Part shown: in pieces, positions 37,341 through 49,565 of the stretch
How the letters are laid out: each line of letters starts with the position of its first letter
Numbering within the stretch: the stretch's first letter is position 1
NCBI RefSeq assembly: GCF_008728515.1
Contig: NC_044981.1
Span: 93,280,426-93,344,425 of the forward strand
Reading direction: 5' to 3'
Length of the DNA: 64,000 nucleotides
DNA from: Papio anubis
Lineage: Eukaryota; Chordata; Mammalia; Primates; Cercopithecidae
Notes under the pieces: model-generated
Seen by the model: the letters and a program-made list of their open reading frames with translations, nothing else
What the model was told of the DNA's origin: nothing
The model's database searches: none
Translations under genes and position numbers: made by a program

Positions 37341-39045
37341 TACAGGCTTGTACAAAATATACTATGCTGAGGGACAACGAGACCCACAGACCAGAGTCAT
37401 GACAAGAATCATTTATGTAGACCCTCTCCAACTGCACTCAGAATTTACTTACAGAATATGGTGGGGAAGAGGCAACTCTCAGTTTCTCTTTTGGAATTGA
37501 ATAAATAACTAATTCTCATGTTACTAAAGTGTTAAGTAGAGGAAAGACATTTTCACTGTTAACCTAACGTTTTATGATTTCATTGGTAAACACTGTAAGG
37601 TGTCTTAGTGCCATGGTCTGATAAAAGCCAGGAGCCTGAGGGGGTTGACTGAAATATTGATCATCATGTACCCAGTGGTACCAGGGTGTTAAAAAATTAG
37701 AAGAAATGGTCTTAGGAGACTTATCTGCCATTAACCCAAGATAATGCTAATATAGTCTGTTAACTCAAGATGATCTTTTCTTTAAATTTTTATTAGAATT
37801 TCATGAACTTATTTTAAACGTATTGAGGAACTATAAAACCCTGCTTCTAATCACTACCCCAATTTGAGTTTTTATACTCTAGGGCATATAGTATTATGCA
37901 GTTATTTTGAAAGTATTGCCAGTCTTTATGAATGTATGTATATATGTATACTTATGCATATGCATACAAGTATACTTCAAAAAATAACTAAATATTTGTT
38001 TAACTATAGCGTTTCCTAATATTGTATTTGTTCTCGACATAATGAATTAAAGGATTTTTAAAATGTACATTTTTGAGATTTATTCCCAAAAGAACTCAGT
38101 TATGGTAGAATAATCTGTACCTTGCCCTGACATCTTGGCATTTCTGAGGTAGCAGCCCAGAGTGATGTTAAGTAACACAAGTATGGACAACCTGGTGCCT
38201 TACCAAGGGGATCATTGTCAAAGAACAGGAGCTGATTTTAACGAATATGGTTTGAACCTTAATGCAATTCTCATTGCTTGTAGTACTCTTATAATTTAGC
38301 ACATATGTTACATTTTTGCTCCTATCTATAATTACTCTTTGTATAAAGGATTTTCACCCTAATTATTTCACTACTAGTAGTCCCCTTCACCTCTCATCTC
38401 TCTGCTAATTAAGTACTTTTAAACATGCCTTTGTTATTAATTGTGAAGTGTTGCCATAACCATATGAAATAATAATTATTTGGAAGACCAATTTTTAAAT
38501 TAATAACTTAAACTTTGGTATTTTCAAACAGGAATTAAGGTAATATGTAGACCAAAACATATAATATCATGAGAGGCATCTTTGACACTTATGTGGTCAA
38601 ATCATAGGCAAAGTACAATGTTATTCTTAACAAAATTATAATTAGCATAATATACAAATCAATATAATTCTAGAATGCACAATGATATATATTTGCATTT
38701 CCATCATAACTTCCTATAGGATTTAAAGGCTTTTTTAATGTGTAATTAAATACATCCATGTAGTGTCCTTATATGGGCAGGCTTATCAAAGTAGCAACCA
38801 TTAAGAAATATATTCAATATCAGACTAGAAGACATTTGTGTGCCTTCCCTACTCTCACTAATGTGTGCTAGCCAACTGTTCATGCAGAAATTGTAACTGT
38901 TAATGAGGGTTAAAAGGAAATTTTAAATCAGGTGTCATCTTTTGACTAAGGTACCTCAAGTGTTATATTATGTCTAATATTTATTTTCTGTCTTGCCTCT
39001 TGCTCTTAACACAATCCACCACTTAAAGAAATAATACTTATTATG
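37341..39045. other. single-copy AT-rich sequence
   Basis: No transposon recognised. Contains the short palindrome at 37946-37975. Short frames such as 37291-37500 are unrecognised. Confidence 0.5.
37946..37975. repeat. 30-bp near-perfect palindrome
   Basis: Arms GTATACTT (37946-37953) and AAGTATAC (37968-37975) enclose the self-complementary core ATGCATATGCAT and a 2-nt AC asymmetry. It could extrude a small hairpin or cruciform. Confidence 0.9.
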
Positions 39046-39429
39046 ATATTTTTCAAACAAAACACACTCCCACCCATTCCTGGCCCAGCACATTTCCTGG
39101 GTCTAACATTTCTGATTGCTCACTGTTTTTCCTAACACTAGATGCCGTATGTCATATGCCTTGCATGGCTGCAGACTTTGGCCTTTTCACCTGCTGTTTT
39201 GGTTGGCTTTAGATGCAAAGAGAAGACTATGAAAAAGAGAAAGGGGGAGGGAGGGAAGTTTGGAAGACTGAAGCTAAAAAAAAAATGGCAAATGTTTTTA
39301 GCGCCTTCATCTAGACATGTGTCCCCTCACTCTGTGACATGGCTGCTCCAATGTTGCCATGGTGAGGATTTCTAATCATCCCTACACATGACAGGCTCCT
39401 ATTTGTCTGCACTCCCTTGGGTGTAAATT
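39046..39429. other. single-copy sequence flanking the candidate enhancer island
   Basis: Repeat-free. A 77-codon plus frame at 39142-39375 carries a basic run from an A/G-rich stretch and is not a supported gene. Confidence 0.4.
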
Positions 39430-40420
39430 TCTAGGCTTAAAAAAAAATCCATGTGAGCGTATCATCCGCCGTGCAGATGTTTCACTGCTTTAGAATATCA
39501 GGCAGCTGCTTGTGCCACCGTAGACAGCTAATTGGAGACTGCATCGTAGGAACAGAGGCGCAATTATGGCATAAATACACATCCTCTGGTGCATCATTGT
39601 ATCTCTATTAACAGAAAATTTTAAACAGTGCTCAGAGTGTAATTAGTGTAGTTGATAAAGTTGTAAAACATGTAAATAAGGGAAATAGCAGGTACGTGGC
39701 CAATCCACTATCCAGCACTAGGGGATGCAGATTATTGCCTATTTAGAAATAATTAGCAAAGCTGCATTAGCAAAGCCTGTGTCCAACAGAAGCAAGGCAA
39801 ACATTTATTCTGGTAACAGCTCTTTCTGTGCTAGCCATGAAAATCTACTAATATTGGTAATTTAGCCCTCATTACCAGAGGATAAAGCATGAAAAGAGCT
39901 CAGACATGAAATATGACAAGTAATATTAATTTTTATTCCAGAGGAAAGGATGCTTCCTTGGGTTGCATGCTGATTTCTCGGCAGGGTCTCAGCAGTGCGT
40001 GCGGAGGAGGCAGTGGGTAGCTGGTAGTTGAGAATTCAGGATATGGAGCTGACTCCCTGCTGGAGGTATACCCTGGGGTGGCTATGACAGTGGCTGATGA
40101 GGCATGCCACTGTTAGTGCCCAGCCAAACCTCAGGTCACAGTTCAAAACAAGCACTCAGCCATTAAACTTCAGTCCTTATGGACCTTGGAGGGTTTATGT
40201 CCTCATTCCTGCTCATTTCCACCCTCCCAGCCCCTTTTCTCCTTACTCTCTGGCATTTTTTTTTTCTCTCCCTTGGAATGATTTTGCAGAGCTATACAGG
40301 CAATCAGATTGATTTTTGTGCTTGCACCGCCCTTTACAACGTGCTTCTGATAATGAGCTGCTGTTGTTGAAGTGGAGAGTGTGGGAGGGGTGGTTTCAGC
40401 TGCGTCTTAGCTACGTCGTA
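39430..40420. promoter_or_regulatory. candidate conserved noncoding/enhancer cluster
   Basis: About 1 kb with no recognisable repeat. It is dense in homeodomain-type words: CTAATTGG at 39528, CAATTATG at 39561, TAATTAG at 39640 and TAATTAGC at 39750. It also has an E-box CAGCTG at 39503, an exact 11-bp direct repeat ATTAGCAAAGC at 39752 and 39766, and GGTAAT/ATTACC arms at 39856 and 39871. Developmental enhancers in gene deserts often have this texture. There is no CpG island or core promoter, so a distal element is likelier than a promoter. TAAT words are also common by chance in AT-rich DNA, so this is a hypothesis. Confidence 0.35.
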
Positions 40421-41514
40421 TGCTCAGGATAAGAAATGATCCTCTGTCTCATATACATTGAAGATTGTGTCACTGAAGAATATCACCCTGTGGCCAGGAA
40501 TCATGAATGGCAAAAATTTGGAGCTTGTTTCACAAATACTCTCCCTAATGAAGAAAAATGCAGAAGCACTGCTAGTTCCCCAAACCTCAATTCGTTTTCC
40601 AGACAGTGGGCTAAAAAGGCAGAATGTTTGGGGAAGAGCCACTTTTCTTGCATTAATCTCTGGCTGTTAGCTTCTTCTTTGTTTTATTCTTAAAGCAGAA
40701 CAAATGGCAAAAATTAAGAACCAAGGCCATGAAACTAACTATATTTTGTGGCATTTATATTATTTACCATTATCTCCTTATTTTTATTATGCACAGGTAC
40801 TGCTTATTTTTTACCTGCTTCTAGGCACACACACAGAGTCCCCTTCTTGAATTTTCTGAATTGAGCCACTAGGAAAAAGTTATTAGCCAATAGCAAACTA
40901 AATTTTCACTCAGTCTGAATTTCACCTTGTGTTCAGAATGTCACAGAACATTGTGTCTTAAAAACAAAACAAAACAAAAAAACAGGTTGGATATTTTGAA
41001 ACTTTAATAAATGAAAATGGTACATTCACAAACACATTGAAATAAAAAGAGGGTTCACCTTCTTTTTCAAATATGAAAATTGAGAATCCAGATTCTATCT
41101 TCAGAGGTTGTAGACACTCACCACCTCTGGTGAGTTGTCTCCTATCCAGGAAATATTGAAAATGACAGTGGTGGTGTTCGCTACTGCTACAGCTTAAACT
41201 AGTGCTACCAATGAGTTGTAAGTCACATGCGAGTACTGATCAATATTTGTAGGGCATGGTCTTGCACAAAATGCAAATGTGCACACTTACATAAATACAT
41301 ATGGTATCTCTCCATACCCACAAACACACACTGTAATTATTGTACTGCAGATTCTGAATCGTGAGGTTGTATTTCATCCCTTTTGCTCTCCCACTTCTGA
41401 ACCAAAAGTACAACACCAACCAGGCATGGAAGCATTCTTTCTTCAATTTAGCATACCCCCTTATCCACAATGAGTTGAAATTAGAAAGACAATTGAAACC
41501 AGATGAACTTGATT
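40421..41514. other. single-copy sequence
   Basis: Includes a short (AAAAC)n tract at 40960-40983. Overlapping frames of 60-85 codons on both strands (40424-40693, 41240-41473) have no recognised domain. Confidence 0.5.
40960..40983. repeat. (AAAAC)n pentanucleotide repeat
   Basis: About four AAAAC units ending in an A-run, with no SINE attached. Confidence 0.85.
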
Positions 41515-41690
41515 AAAGCTCTACTTTTGAAAAGTTCCAGTGGCCTCAGTTTTCTCAACTGTGAAGTTAAAAATATCTCCTTGTCTACCTTATATGGTTA
41601 TTAAGAGAACCAAATGATGTAATACATATATAAATACTCTGCAGACTGTAAATATGACCAAAATTAGTATTTACGTGATTTTCTCACTAG
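41515..41690 (+). mobile_element. MIR SINE, sense
   Basis: 'gtggcctcagttttctcaac', 'tgtgaagttaaaaatatctc', 'ttatatggttattaagagaa' and 'gatgtaatacatatataaat' follow the MIR core and 3' order. Confidence 0.8.
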
Positions 41691-44254
41691 ACTAAGTTAT
41701 TGCTATATCACTATCACCTCCCAATCACCCTTGGACATTTGCCTGTGTTTTAAAATGAAGCACAAATAAGCTCAGACAACGTCATAAAATTTTTCTCTGA
41801 TTGTGTCTGCACAGTGCCAAAACTGCTGATTCATAAATGAAATTGCAGTCAACCAACCAGATGTTTCTTCTACAGGATGCCAAATTGCCACTTTAACTCT
41901 AATTTTTATCCAAGAAACTTACTATGTGTATGGAAATTGTATGAATGCTACATTCATTTTCGTTTTAAATCCATGTGAAGGATTTCATGTAGTTTTCATA
42001 TACCTTAAGCACACATGGCTCCTTGCTTATCGGAGATACGTTTTTCATATTCTGCAAAGTGAACAGCACTCTGAGAGTTGTCTAGAGGAAAGTTACGCCC
42101 AAGTTGCAGATTTTTCCCAAGGGAATCTGCCAGAGGCGCCTGCTCCTGGACAGCCCTTGTTAAGAGAAATCCCATGTAGAGCAAAGCTCTGATTTCAGTT
42201 ATCGCAGTTGCTTTAACCCCTTGTAGGAAAAAAAAATAGTTGCAGAGAGCCCTATTTTCCTAATTTCCCCCGTTGGCTTCTGGTGTTTGACAAACAATTC
42301 TCGTTTGGAGACATTATGCTGTTCCTCTCTACTCCAGCACGATGCCCACTGCCTTTACTAAATTGGCACTGAAACAGCAACCATTGCCAAGATCTATGCA
42401 AGGGCAGGAGGGACTGAAAGGGAACATGAAGCAAAATGATCCCTAATTCAAGTGAATTGTTGTTACCTTTCTTCGCATACTCTTTCTCCCCTCCCTTATT
42501 GTTCTCATCTCAAAAGAGAGGAAATAGGTTCCAAATCGAACCACAAAGAGGATCTTCAGAATCAAGTTAAATTGGAGCACAAGGATTGGGGCTGATGGGA
42601 ATATGGATTTGCAAGGTGCCAAAGCCTGATCTAATTTACATCCATTTGCTGATTTCCAGCCCTTTGGCATCTTTTGAAATGGCATTTCATTGTGGAGTTC
42701 TTGTAACCATATATTTCATATATGTTGTTTTGAGCTTTATTCAAACATATATTTTATTTTGCACAAAACTGTATGTATGGATGGATAGTGAATTCTATGT
42801 GCCAAGTATTTAGGCTAGTTTTATAATTTCTCTGCTTCTTCTCTGTGCAGCTTTCTGCAAAGGGGCCTTTAAGTCATAATCACAGGGGCTGTTTGTGAAT
42901 ATATTTCTCTGGGTCAGAAATTTTGCCAGCACTGACAGGCACCCCAGATAGCTTTTCAGAAATCTCCTGGTTATTACTCATCCATTAGAAAGGAAAAAAT
43001 GATATTTTCCATCAGGAGTTGTTTCCTTCCCTCTCTCTCTCTCTGTCTTTCTTTTAAATTATAGAAATAAAGTGCCCATTGTAAATCGTTCATGCTGGCG
43101 GACAATATTGCATGCAGATCAGGCACACAGCTCATTGGATGGGAATGGTATGGGGGTGGGGGAAGCCTTTGTGGATGAGTAGACATGAGAGGGATACTGA
43201 AATGTATTAGTCAGGTCAAAATAGCTCATTGGTGGGTAGGAAAGCTAGCTGCTCATCCTTTAGGATGGAAAAAGCCTAACTCATTTACTTCAGGAGTTTC
43301 TTAGTGTTTTATTCTTAATAATAAAAACTTACATTTCTTCTTCATTTATTTGCATTTACTGTAATGTAGCTTAATGACTAAACAGATCTTGAAAATAACA
43401 ACAGTTATAGTAGTTGATGTCCCAAATGAGATTAATTTTTTTTTTCTCTGAACTTGAAAAGTAGAGTCGGGAATAGCTAGAATTCAGACAGAATGATAAA
43501 AAAAAAAGTGAGTATTAATTCTCAGTGTTCTTAATATTAGGGAGAAGTTAAAATTTCTTCTTTGAAATTTAACGTTAACTTTAGCTTTAACATTAGGGCT
43601 CCCTTTTTCCCAGCCCTTTCTCCCCTCACCCCCTCCCATAATGACCATGGTTGGGAAAACACAGGACAAAGAAGATTAAATTAGGATGTCAAGTTTCTTC
43701 CCAATAAATTAAGCAAACGACGATGGGAGATCTATTAGCAGGAGAGCAAAAGATAATTCTGCAATCACAATGATTTTAGAGAACAAAACTCCTTCTGATG
43801 AATTTATTTTGAAAGAATAATCAGATGTCTCCTAGAATTGCAAACATTGTCCAATCCATCAGAGACAGGGAAAAACTTTTAAAAGTCCCCAATTCCCTAT
43901 GTATAAATGGAGAAATATACAAATTTGGAAGAAAGATGAATAACACGTAAGAGTAATAGAAGACAGGTAAAATAACAGCATGTATCATGGAAAAGGCCAT
44001 ATGTTCATTTTATGTTTCTTTTGTCTTCATCTTTATTTTTTCTGAGTTCATTAAACAGACTTTTTTTTCCCTCCTTATTCAAAAGTCGGTCCAATAAAGA
44101 GCGTTCCTCAAAGTTCTAGTTTGTTATCAAAACCTCTCAAAGTGAAGTATTTTGATTGTTCTGGGCGCATCTGGTTGGTGAAAATGATAACTGAATTCTT
44201 CAACATCAAGGAAAGGGTTGTTTCTTGATGACTGCATGCTGCTGATCAAAATTT
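41691..44254. other. long single-copy stretch
   Basis: No transposon recognised over about 2.5 kb, apart from a (CT)n tract at 43030-43044 and short A- and T-runs. The interval 42100-42450 is comparatively G/C-rich. Open frames up to 88 codons (41926-42192) show no domains. Confidence 0.45.
43030..43044. repeat. (CT)n dinucleotide tract
   Basis: About seven CT units at the end of a pyrimidine-rich run. Confidence 0.85.
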
Positions 44255-44345
44255 ATTCTCATAGATTTATTGGGCATTGATTTGGTGCCAGGCACAATTC
44301 AAAGCCCACAAGTAACAAATTGATGAAATAAGCTGCTCGGAGAGC
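44255..44345 (-). mobile_element. L2 3' end fragment, antisense (tentative)
   Basis: 'gatttattgggcattgattt' followed by 'ggtgccaggcacaattcaaa' and 'caagtaacaaattgatgaa' resembles the reversed L2 terminus. Short and diverged. Confidence 0.45.
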
Positions 44346-47300
44346 CAGAACACGTAGTAGCATGGTCATTTTAGTCATATCAGGTATCCAGCTGAACGTA
44401 GTTTGGTGTCTGAAATTTCATGCCCCCTGGGTTGCCTTGAATGAACCTGATCAAGGCCATGGGTAGCATACTTCATGTTCTCCACTCGCTGCTTCTTTGA
44501 ACAATCCTGGAGTTGCTGCTCCCTTGGCAAAAATAATTGTACTCATTTTCCACACCATTCATGAGATGATACTTTTTTAGTTAACCAAATGCCTTCATGA
44601 AGCTAGAGAACATATACAAAATTCCCGTTTGTGAGTTTTCTATAGAAAGGTATAAGACAGGCAATTGTAAGCTACTGTTAACAATTAAAATCCAGTTATT
44701 CCATCACGCTTTTTGGTAATTAAATTTGGGAAGAATTCGTTTTTTTATATTTTAACCATTGTAAATCTTATTTTTACTTCAACATAATTGGGGAGATGAG
44801 GAGAACTGAAGTATCAGACTTGAGAATTAATTTAAGGAAGCAAATAGCAAAAGTTTTTGAATTAACGTAGAATCCAAATTTTGGGGCACGGCAAATAGCC
44901 AGACTAGTGTAGTGTAGAAAATAAGGAGTAAGAAGTATGAATGACTAGGCAGCATAAGTAATCATTTTGACTATTAAATACATGAAGAAAAGAAAAATAA
45001 GAAATGGATATTTAATCAAGATGCTTGATTTATGGAGGCTTATTAGGTTTCTTGCTTATATTTTTATTTTCTTCTTTATTCACAACACACACATTTTTTT
45101 CCTTTCTCCTATTTTACTCTTTGCTTTTACCTTATCATTTTCCTCTAGATATAAACAGGTGAAGGAGAAATAAATTTCTTCTTATGTGATTCACCTACTA
45201 ACACATATGAGATAATAGACAAACAAACAAAAGACCTATGGTCGGTTAAAAGAATATGAAAGAAAATGCAATCTTAAATTTTTAAATATCAAAATATATG
45301 TGTGAGGGCAACAATAAGGTCCTATTTTAAATTTAAACTTGTAGATCTGAGCCACCACTTTGCATAGATACATGATCATTTTAAGGATTCTGCAGTTTTC
45401 CAAAACATTCTAAAATAACTTCTTTTGAAATTATCGGTAAAGTCAGTTTGTTTTACAAATCACATGAGAATATCAGTGGTTTTTTGATCACATTAATTAT
45501 ACCAACTCCATATCATTAATTACTTTAATCATTTCACTTTAAGCTAAATAGTTTCTATACTTCAACATCAAAGTATGAACTTGAAATAATAACTCCAGCA
45601 AGAAAAACAAAACAAAACAAAACAAAAAAACACCAGATAAAGCAATAGCAGTGTTTCTACTTAAATTTCAGGGCTTTATCCTTTTATTTGTTAAATTAAT
45701 TCTAAAATATTTTGTTTTTCTTCATTGTAGTATGAAACACAAAACACAGAAGGAAAAACATATGTATGTGAAGCTTAAATAGTTTCTATTAAATTGAGTC
45801 CCTTAAGGCACAATTTTTTACTTAAGAGAATAAAAATTTAAACCAGAACATAACACATTTCACCTTTCCTGAATATATGAACTGAAATTCTGGTCTGAGA
45901 AGAATACACCTATGCTTATATTATGGGTTGTATGGGATTTTGTGGCCAGTGGTTTTATACGTTAGGCTAAAATCATCAGTGGGAATCTTATACATTAGAA
46001 ATTGATGTTTTCATAGGTAAATTTTGGTGATTTTGTTTGGTGAAAAAGTATACTAACCACATAGGATGTAATTGAGGCTGAATAATTCCTGGCACAAACT
46101 AGTAAATCTCTAATAACTGAAATGTGGCTCAGAGCTTTGCCTGGGCAGTTATTATGTACTAGTTTCTTCATTGGAGAACTATTCAAGGTACACGTATCAT
46201 GTGGACAGCATGGCTTCTAACTGGACAAATATCTGTTTGATAAAAGTGATCAACAAATTTGTTTATTCCGGAATCATTTATGGTTAGAATATGAGAGGCA
46301 TACCAGTAACAGGGTGATCACAGATTGGTGAGGACAATAATGCTTGTTGAATTGGAATATATTTTACCTTATGCATCTATAACTAAATTTTAATGAAGAA
46401 GAGGTTTTGTATTTCCTTCTATTTCTTTTATTGTTCACTTCCACTGCTGAACTCACTGAAATATTTGGATTTTGGATATTATTATTTGATTAGACATGTT
46501 GTAAAATATATCTGCAACAACTGTGGAATAGTTTTATCTTCAGTTGGAGCTCTCTTATGTGACAAAGTTTTGTTCCTTATCTGTCAGCCTTGAAGCAATT
46601 GGGTTATGTGTTCTTTTCAATGAGCCTCTTCATGACCATTTTTACATCAGCCTCAAAATGTGTTAGTAATCTGGTAAGTACTTTTTCCACCCTGTCTTTA
46701 TGTGTAATAGTTTAGTTTAGGCCCACTTTGCTATTTGGATCAAGGACCTTTATTTCTTTGCTCTCTCTCTGATCTGCTTTTTAGGACCCAGTGGAATATT
46801 ACATTCTTAGGGATAGACGAGTATAGAAACAACCATGTTTGGCTGTGGGAAGTGGAATTTAGTTTCCATTTATTTGTTCTGAGTATATCTCAGGAACGCA
46901 CTTCAGGTGTGTTTTCTCCCACCCTAATGAATAGGTCTCCCATTGATTTCAAAAAGATCCTGAAAAGGGTATAAAGAGATAAAAATCTGATGCTAATCTT
47001 AGGAAGTAGGATTTATAGTCTTCCAAAGGTTTTTCATCATCTAGTTTATTCTTATCATTAAAAGAATATTTCTGTCTCTAGCTACCAAATGTAGAAGTAC
47101 TGTATCACAAATTGTCTTTCCAAAGGAGAGGGAGAAAGATTGTTTTCAAATCCTAGATTAATAATTTTTACATAACAATTTCTAAAACAAGCTTAAAAAC
47201 AGAATGCTTCCTTTAAATTAGCTGCCACTGTGCAAATTAAATTAATTCAATAAGTAATCTAATCATGCCTTGCTCTATCATGTAGCTAATTAATATATTA

Positions 47301-47973
47301 TGACTTGAAGAATTCTGTTTATATTAAATATATATATAATACACATTTTATGGCTGATCTTGCAAAGCAATTTTAACCAATAATAGCTGCTGTGTGGAAG
47401 CTGAAAGTTATATTTGGAAAGTAAACTTTAAAAAGATTAGTCATTTGAGCCAACTTTTATCAATACAAACCCCACCATTTAAAATCAGTAGTTTACTTCC
47501 CTTTTAAAATTGTGTATTATGGGTTTAAATGACATTTCATTTTACTAGACGTTGTTAACAGCATTAGTTTGTGATTCCACTTTAATATCATCATCTGAAA
47601 ATTAAGATGGCAATAAAAATCAACCTTCATGATTATTCCCCAGGAATGAGTAAATGTAGTAGTTACAGTGTTCTTAAAGAAAATGATACTGATGTTGCTA
47701 TTTAAAAAAGGCATTTAAAGTAGCTGGGTTTAGAGTATCTCACTAATTCTTGAATGTCTTAGTTAAAACGGTTCCCAGTTTCCATAAACACCTGTTAGTT
47801 CCATCTTTTTAGAAAACAATGTATAGAAAAAAGTCACCTAGATCTATTCCAATGCACATGATTTTTAAACCACTTATACTTTCAAACCACTTATATAACA
47901 CATACATATAAATATAAAGTGATAAAGCTAGTGTATACAATGATTTTAAAGAAAAATAAATCATTTTAGAAAT
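44346..47973. other. long single-copy stretch
   Basis: About 3.6 kb without recognised transposons. Holds an (AAAAC)n tract at 45604-45630 and a short (TA)n at 47328-47339. Open frames up to 79 codons (for example 46735-46974) have no known domain. Confidence 0.5.
45604..45630. repeat. (AAAAC)n pentanucleotide repeat
   Basis: About five AAAAC-type units without an attached SINE. Confidence 0.85.
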
Positions 47974-47986
47974 AAAACAGTATTTT

Positions 47987-48285
47987 GCCGGGCGCGGTGG
48001 CTCACGCTTGTAATCCCAGCACTTTGGGAGGCCGAGGCAGGTGGATCACCTGAGGTCGGGAGTTCAAGACCAGCCTGACCAACATGGAGAAACCCCATCT
48101 CTACTAAAAATACAAAATTAGCCGGGGTGGTGGCACATGCCTGTAATCCCAGCTACTCGGGAGGCTGAGGCAGGAGAATCGCTTGAACCCGGGAGGCGGA
48201 GGTTGCGGTGAGCCGAGATCGCGCCATTGCACTCCAGCCTGGGCAAAAAGAGCAAAACTCTGTCTCAAAAAAAAAAAAAGAAAAG
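47987..48285 (+). mobile_element. full-length AluS SINE, sense
   Basis: Begins 'gccgggcgcggtggctcacg', with AluS-type 'gatcacctgaggtcgggagt' and 'gaccagcctgaccaacatgg', and ends in an A-rich tail. A perfect 13-bp target-site duplication, AAAACAGTATTTT, lies at 47974-47986 and 48286-48298. The first tail-proximal bases of the 3' copy merge with the A-tail. Confidence 0.97.
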
Positions 48286-48489
48286 AAAACAGTATTTTAA
48301 ATAATATTGAATATATGTTCTAAATGTCAACAAATTCCACAGATAACATATTTTACATTTCATATTGTTTAGGTGTTCTTAGGTAACACATCTACCAAAA
48401 GTCTCTGTCTTGGAAGGGCACATACTATGACAAAAAGCTTGGAATTTGTTTTACAAAAAATGTGAGTACTTTCAAAATATCAAGAGTTT

Positions 48490-48925
48490 GAAGGAAGTAC
48501 TATTTATTATATTATTACTCCTACATTTTTTGTTTTGGTTTGGTTTTGTTTCTTAGATAGAGCCTTGCTCTGTTGCCCAGGCTGGAGTGCAGTGGCATGA
48601 GTGAGGCCCACTCCAACTCCTGCCTCCCGGACTCAAGCAATTCTCCTGCCTCAGCCTCCTGAGTAGCTGGGACTGCAGGTGCATACCACCATGCCTGGCA
48701 AATTTTTGTATTTTCAGTGGAGACTGGGTTTCACCATGTTGGCCAGGCTGATCTTGAATTCCTGACCTCAGGTGATCCACCCTCCTCGGCCTCTCAAAGT
48801 GCTGGCATTACAGATTTGAGCCACCACGCCCAGCCTCTCCTGCTTTTCTGAATAAACAAAGTGTTAGAGATATTAAGCAACCTGGCCAAGTACACCAAGA
48901 TCAGGAGAGATGCAGTAGTTTGAAT
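48490..48925 (-). mobile_element. MIR SINE, antisense, split by an Alu
   Basis: 'tattatattattactcctac' before the Alu and 'gagatattaagcaacctggc' after it (48870 onward) are adjacent parts of a reversed MIR core. The antisense Alu at 48530-48836 therefore inserted into this older MIR. Confidence 0.6.
48530..48836 (-). mobile_element. full-length Alu (AluS/J), antisense
   Basis: A GTTT-rich tail leads into 'agccttgctctgttgcccag', 'cctcctgagtagctgggact', 'gtttcaccatgttggccagg' and 'gagccaccacgcccagcc'. The similar flanks 'ctcctacattttt' before and 'ctcctgcttttc' after suggest a decayed target-site duplication. It is opposite in orientation to the Alu 244 bp upstream. Confidence 0.95.
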
Positions 48926-49239
48926 GTCGTGCTATACTGTTTCCAGGCTTGTTGGGTGGGGGAGAATTTATGAAGACTCATTTATAATGCTGCACAGTAG
49001 GAGTGGAGAGAGAGTGGAGGTGAGCCTAAACCATTTGGATGTCTTGTTTTGTTTGTTTGTTTTTAGAAACAATCTATTTAAGAGAGAAAGAGACTGAGTA
49101 TCCAAACTAGAATAAAAGTGATAGAAATTTAAAATTATGTATGGATACTAGAAATATTGAAAAATCTAAATTAAGAAGACTAGCTAACTGACTACACAGG
49201 AATTGAAAGGGAAAGTGTGCATAATGAGACAGAAGAGAA
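48926..49239. other. single-copy sequence with a (GTTT)n tract
   Basis: A short (GTTT)n at about 49045-49063, otherwise A-rich and unassigned. Confidence 0.45.
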
Positions 49240-49565
49240 TTGACTAAATAGGATAGAGTTTATTCTACTTTTATGGATCAACATAAAAGGAAGTTACTCA
49301 AACTTTTAGAGAAAATTCCTACAAAGTTTTAACAGCTTTTTTATGAAAGAAAGTCTAATGTAACCTGCTATTCTTCTCATTTGTTAAAAATAAGAATAAG
49401 TATATTTTTTCTTTAGACTCAATTATTCTAGGAAATGTAGTTCTTCAAACTCTAAATTATTGTTTTATTTTTATGTTTTCCATATATTTTCTCTTCTAAT
49501 ATATTGAAGAATAATTAGCTAGATTTAGTTAAATTAAATGTTCAAGTGCCAGAAGTGTCTCTGAT
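49240..49565 (+). repeat. local direct-repeat block, copy A
   Basis: Collinear with 50490-50880 in the same orientation. Shared words in order: gatcaaca, actc, a ctacaa/gtttta block, atgaaag...gtct, ctttagact, and near the end gaagaat, actagc or ttagctag, and gttaaatg or aaatgttc. Many substitutions and indels separate the copies. Either an ancient local duplication or two insertions of one unidentified transposon. Confidence 0.5.
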
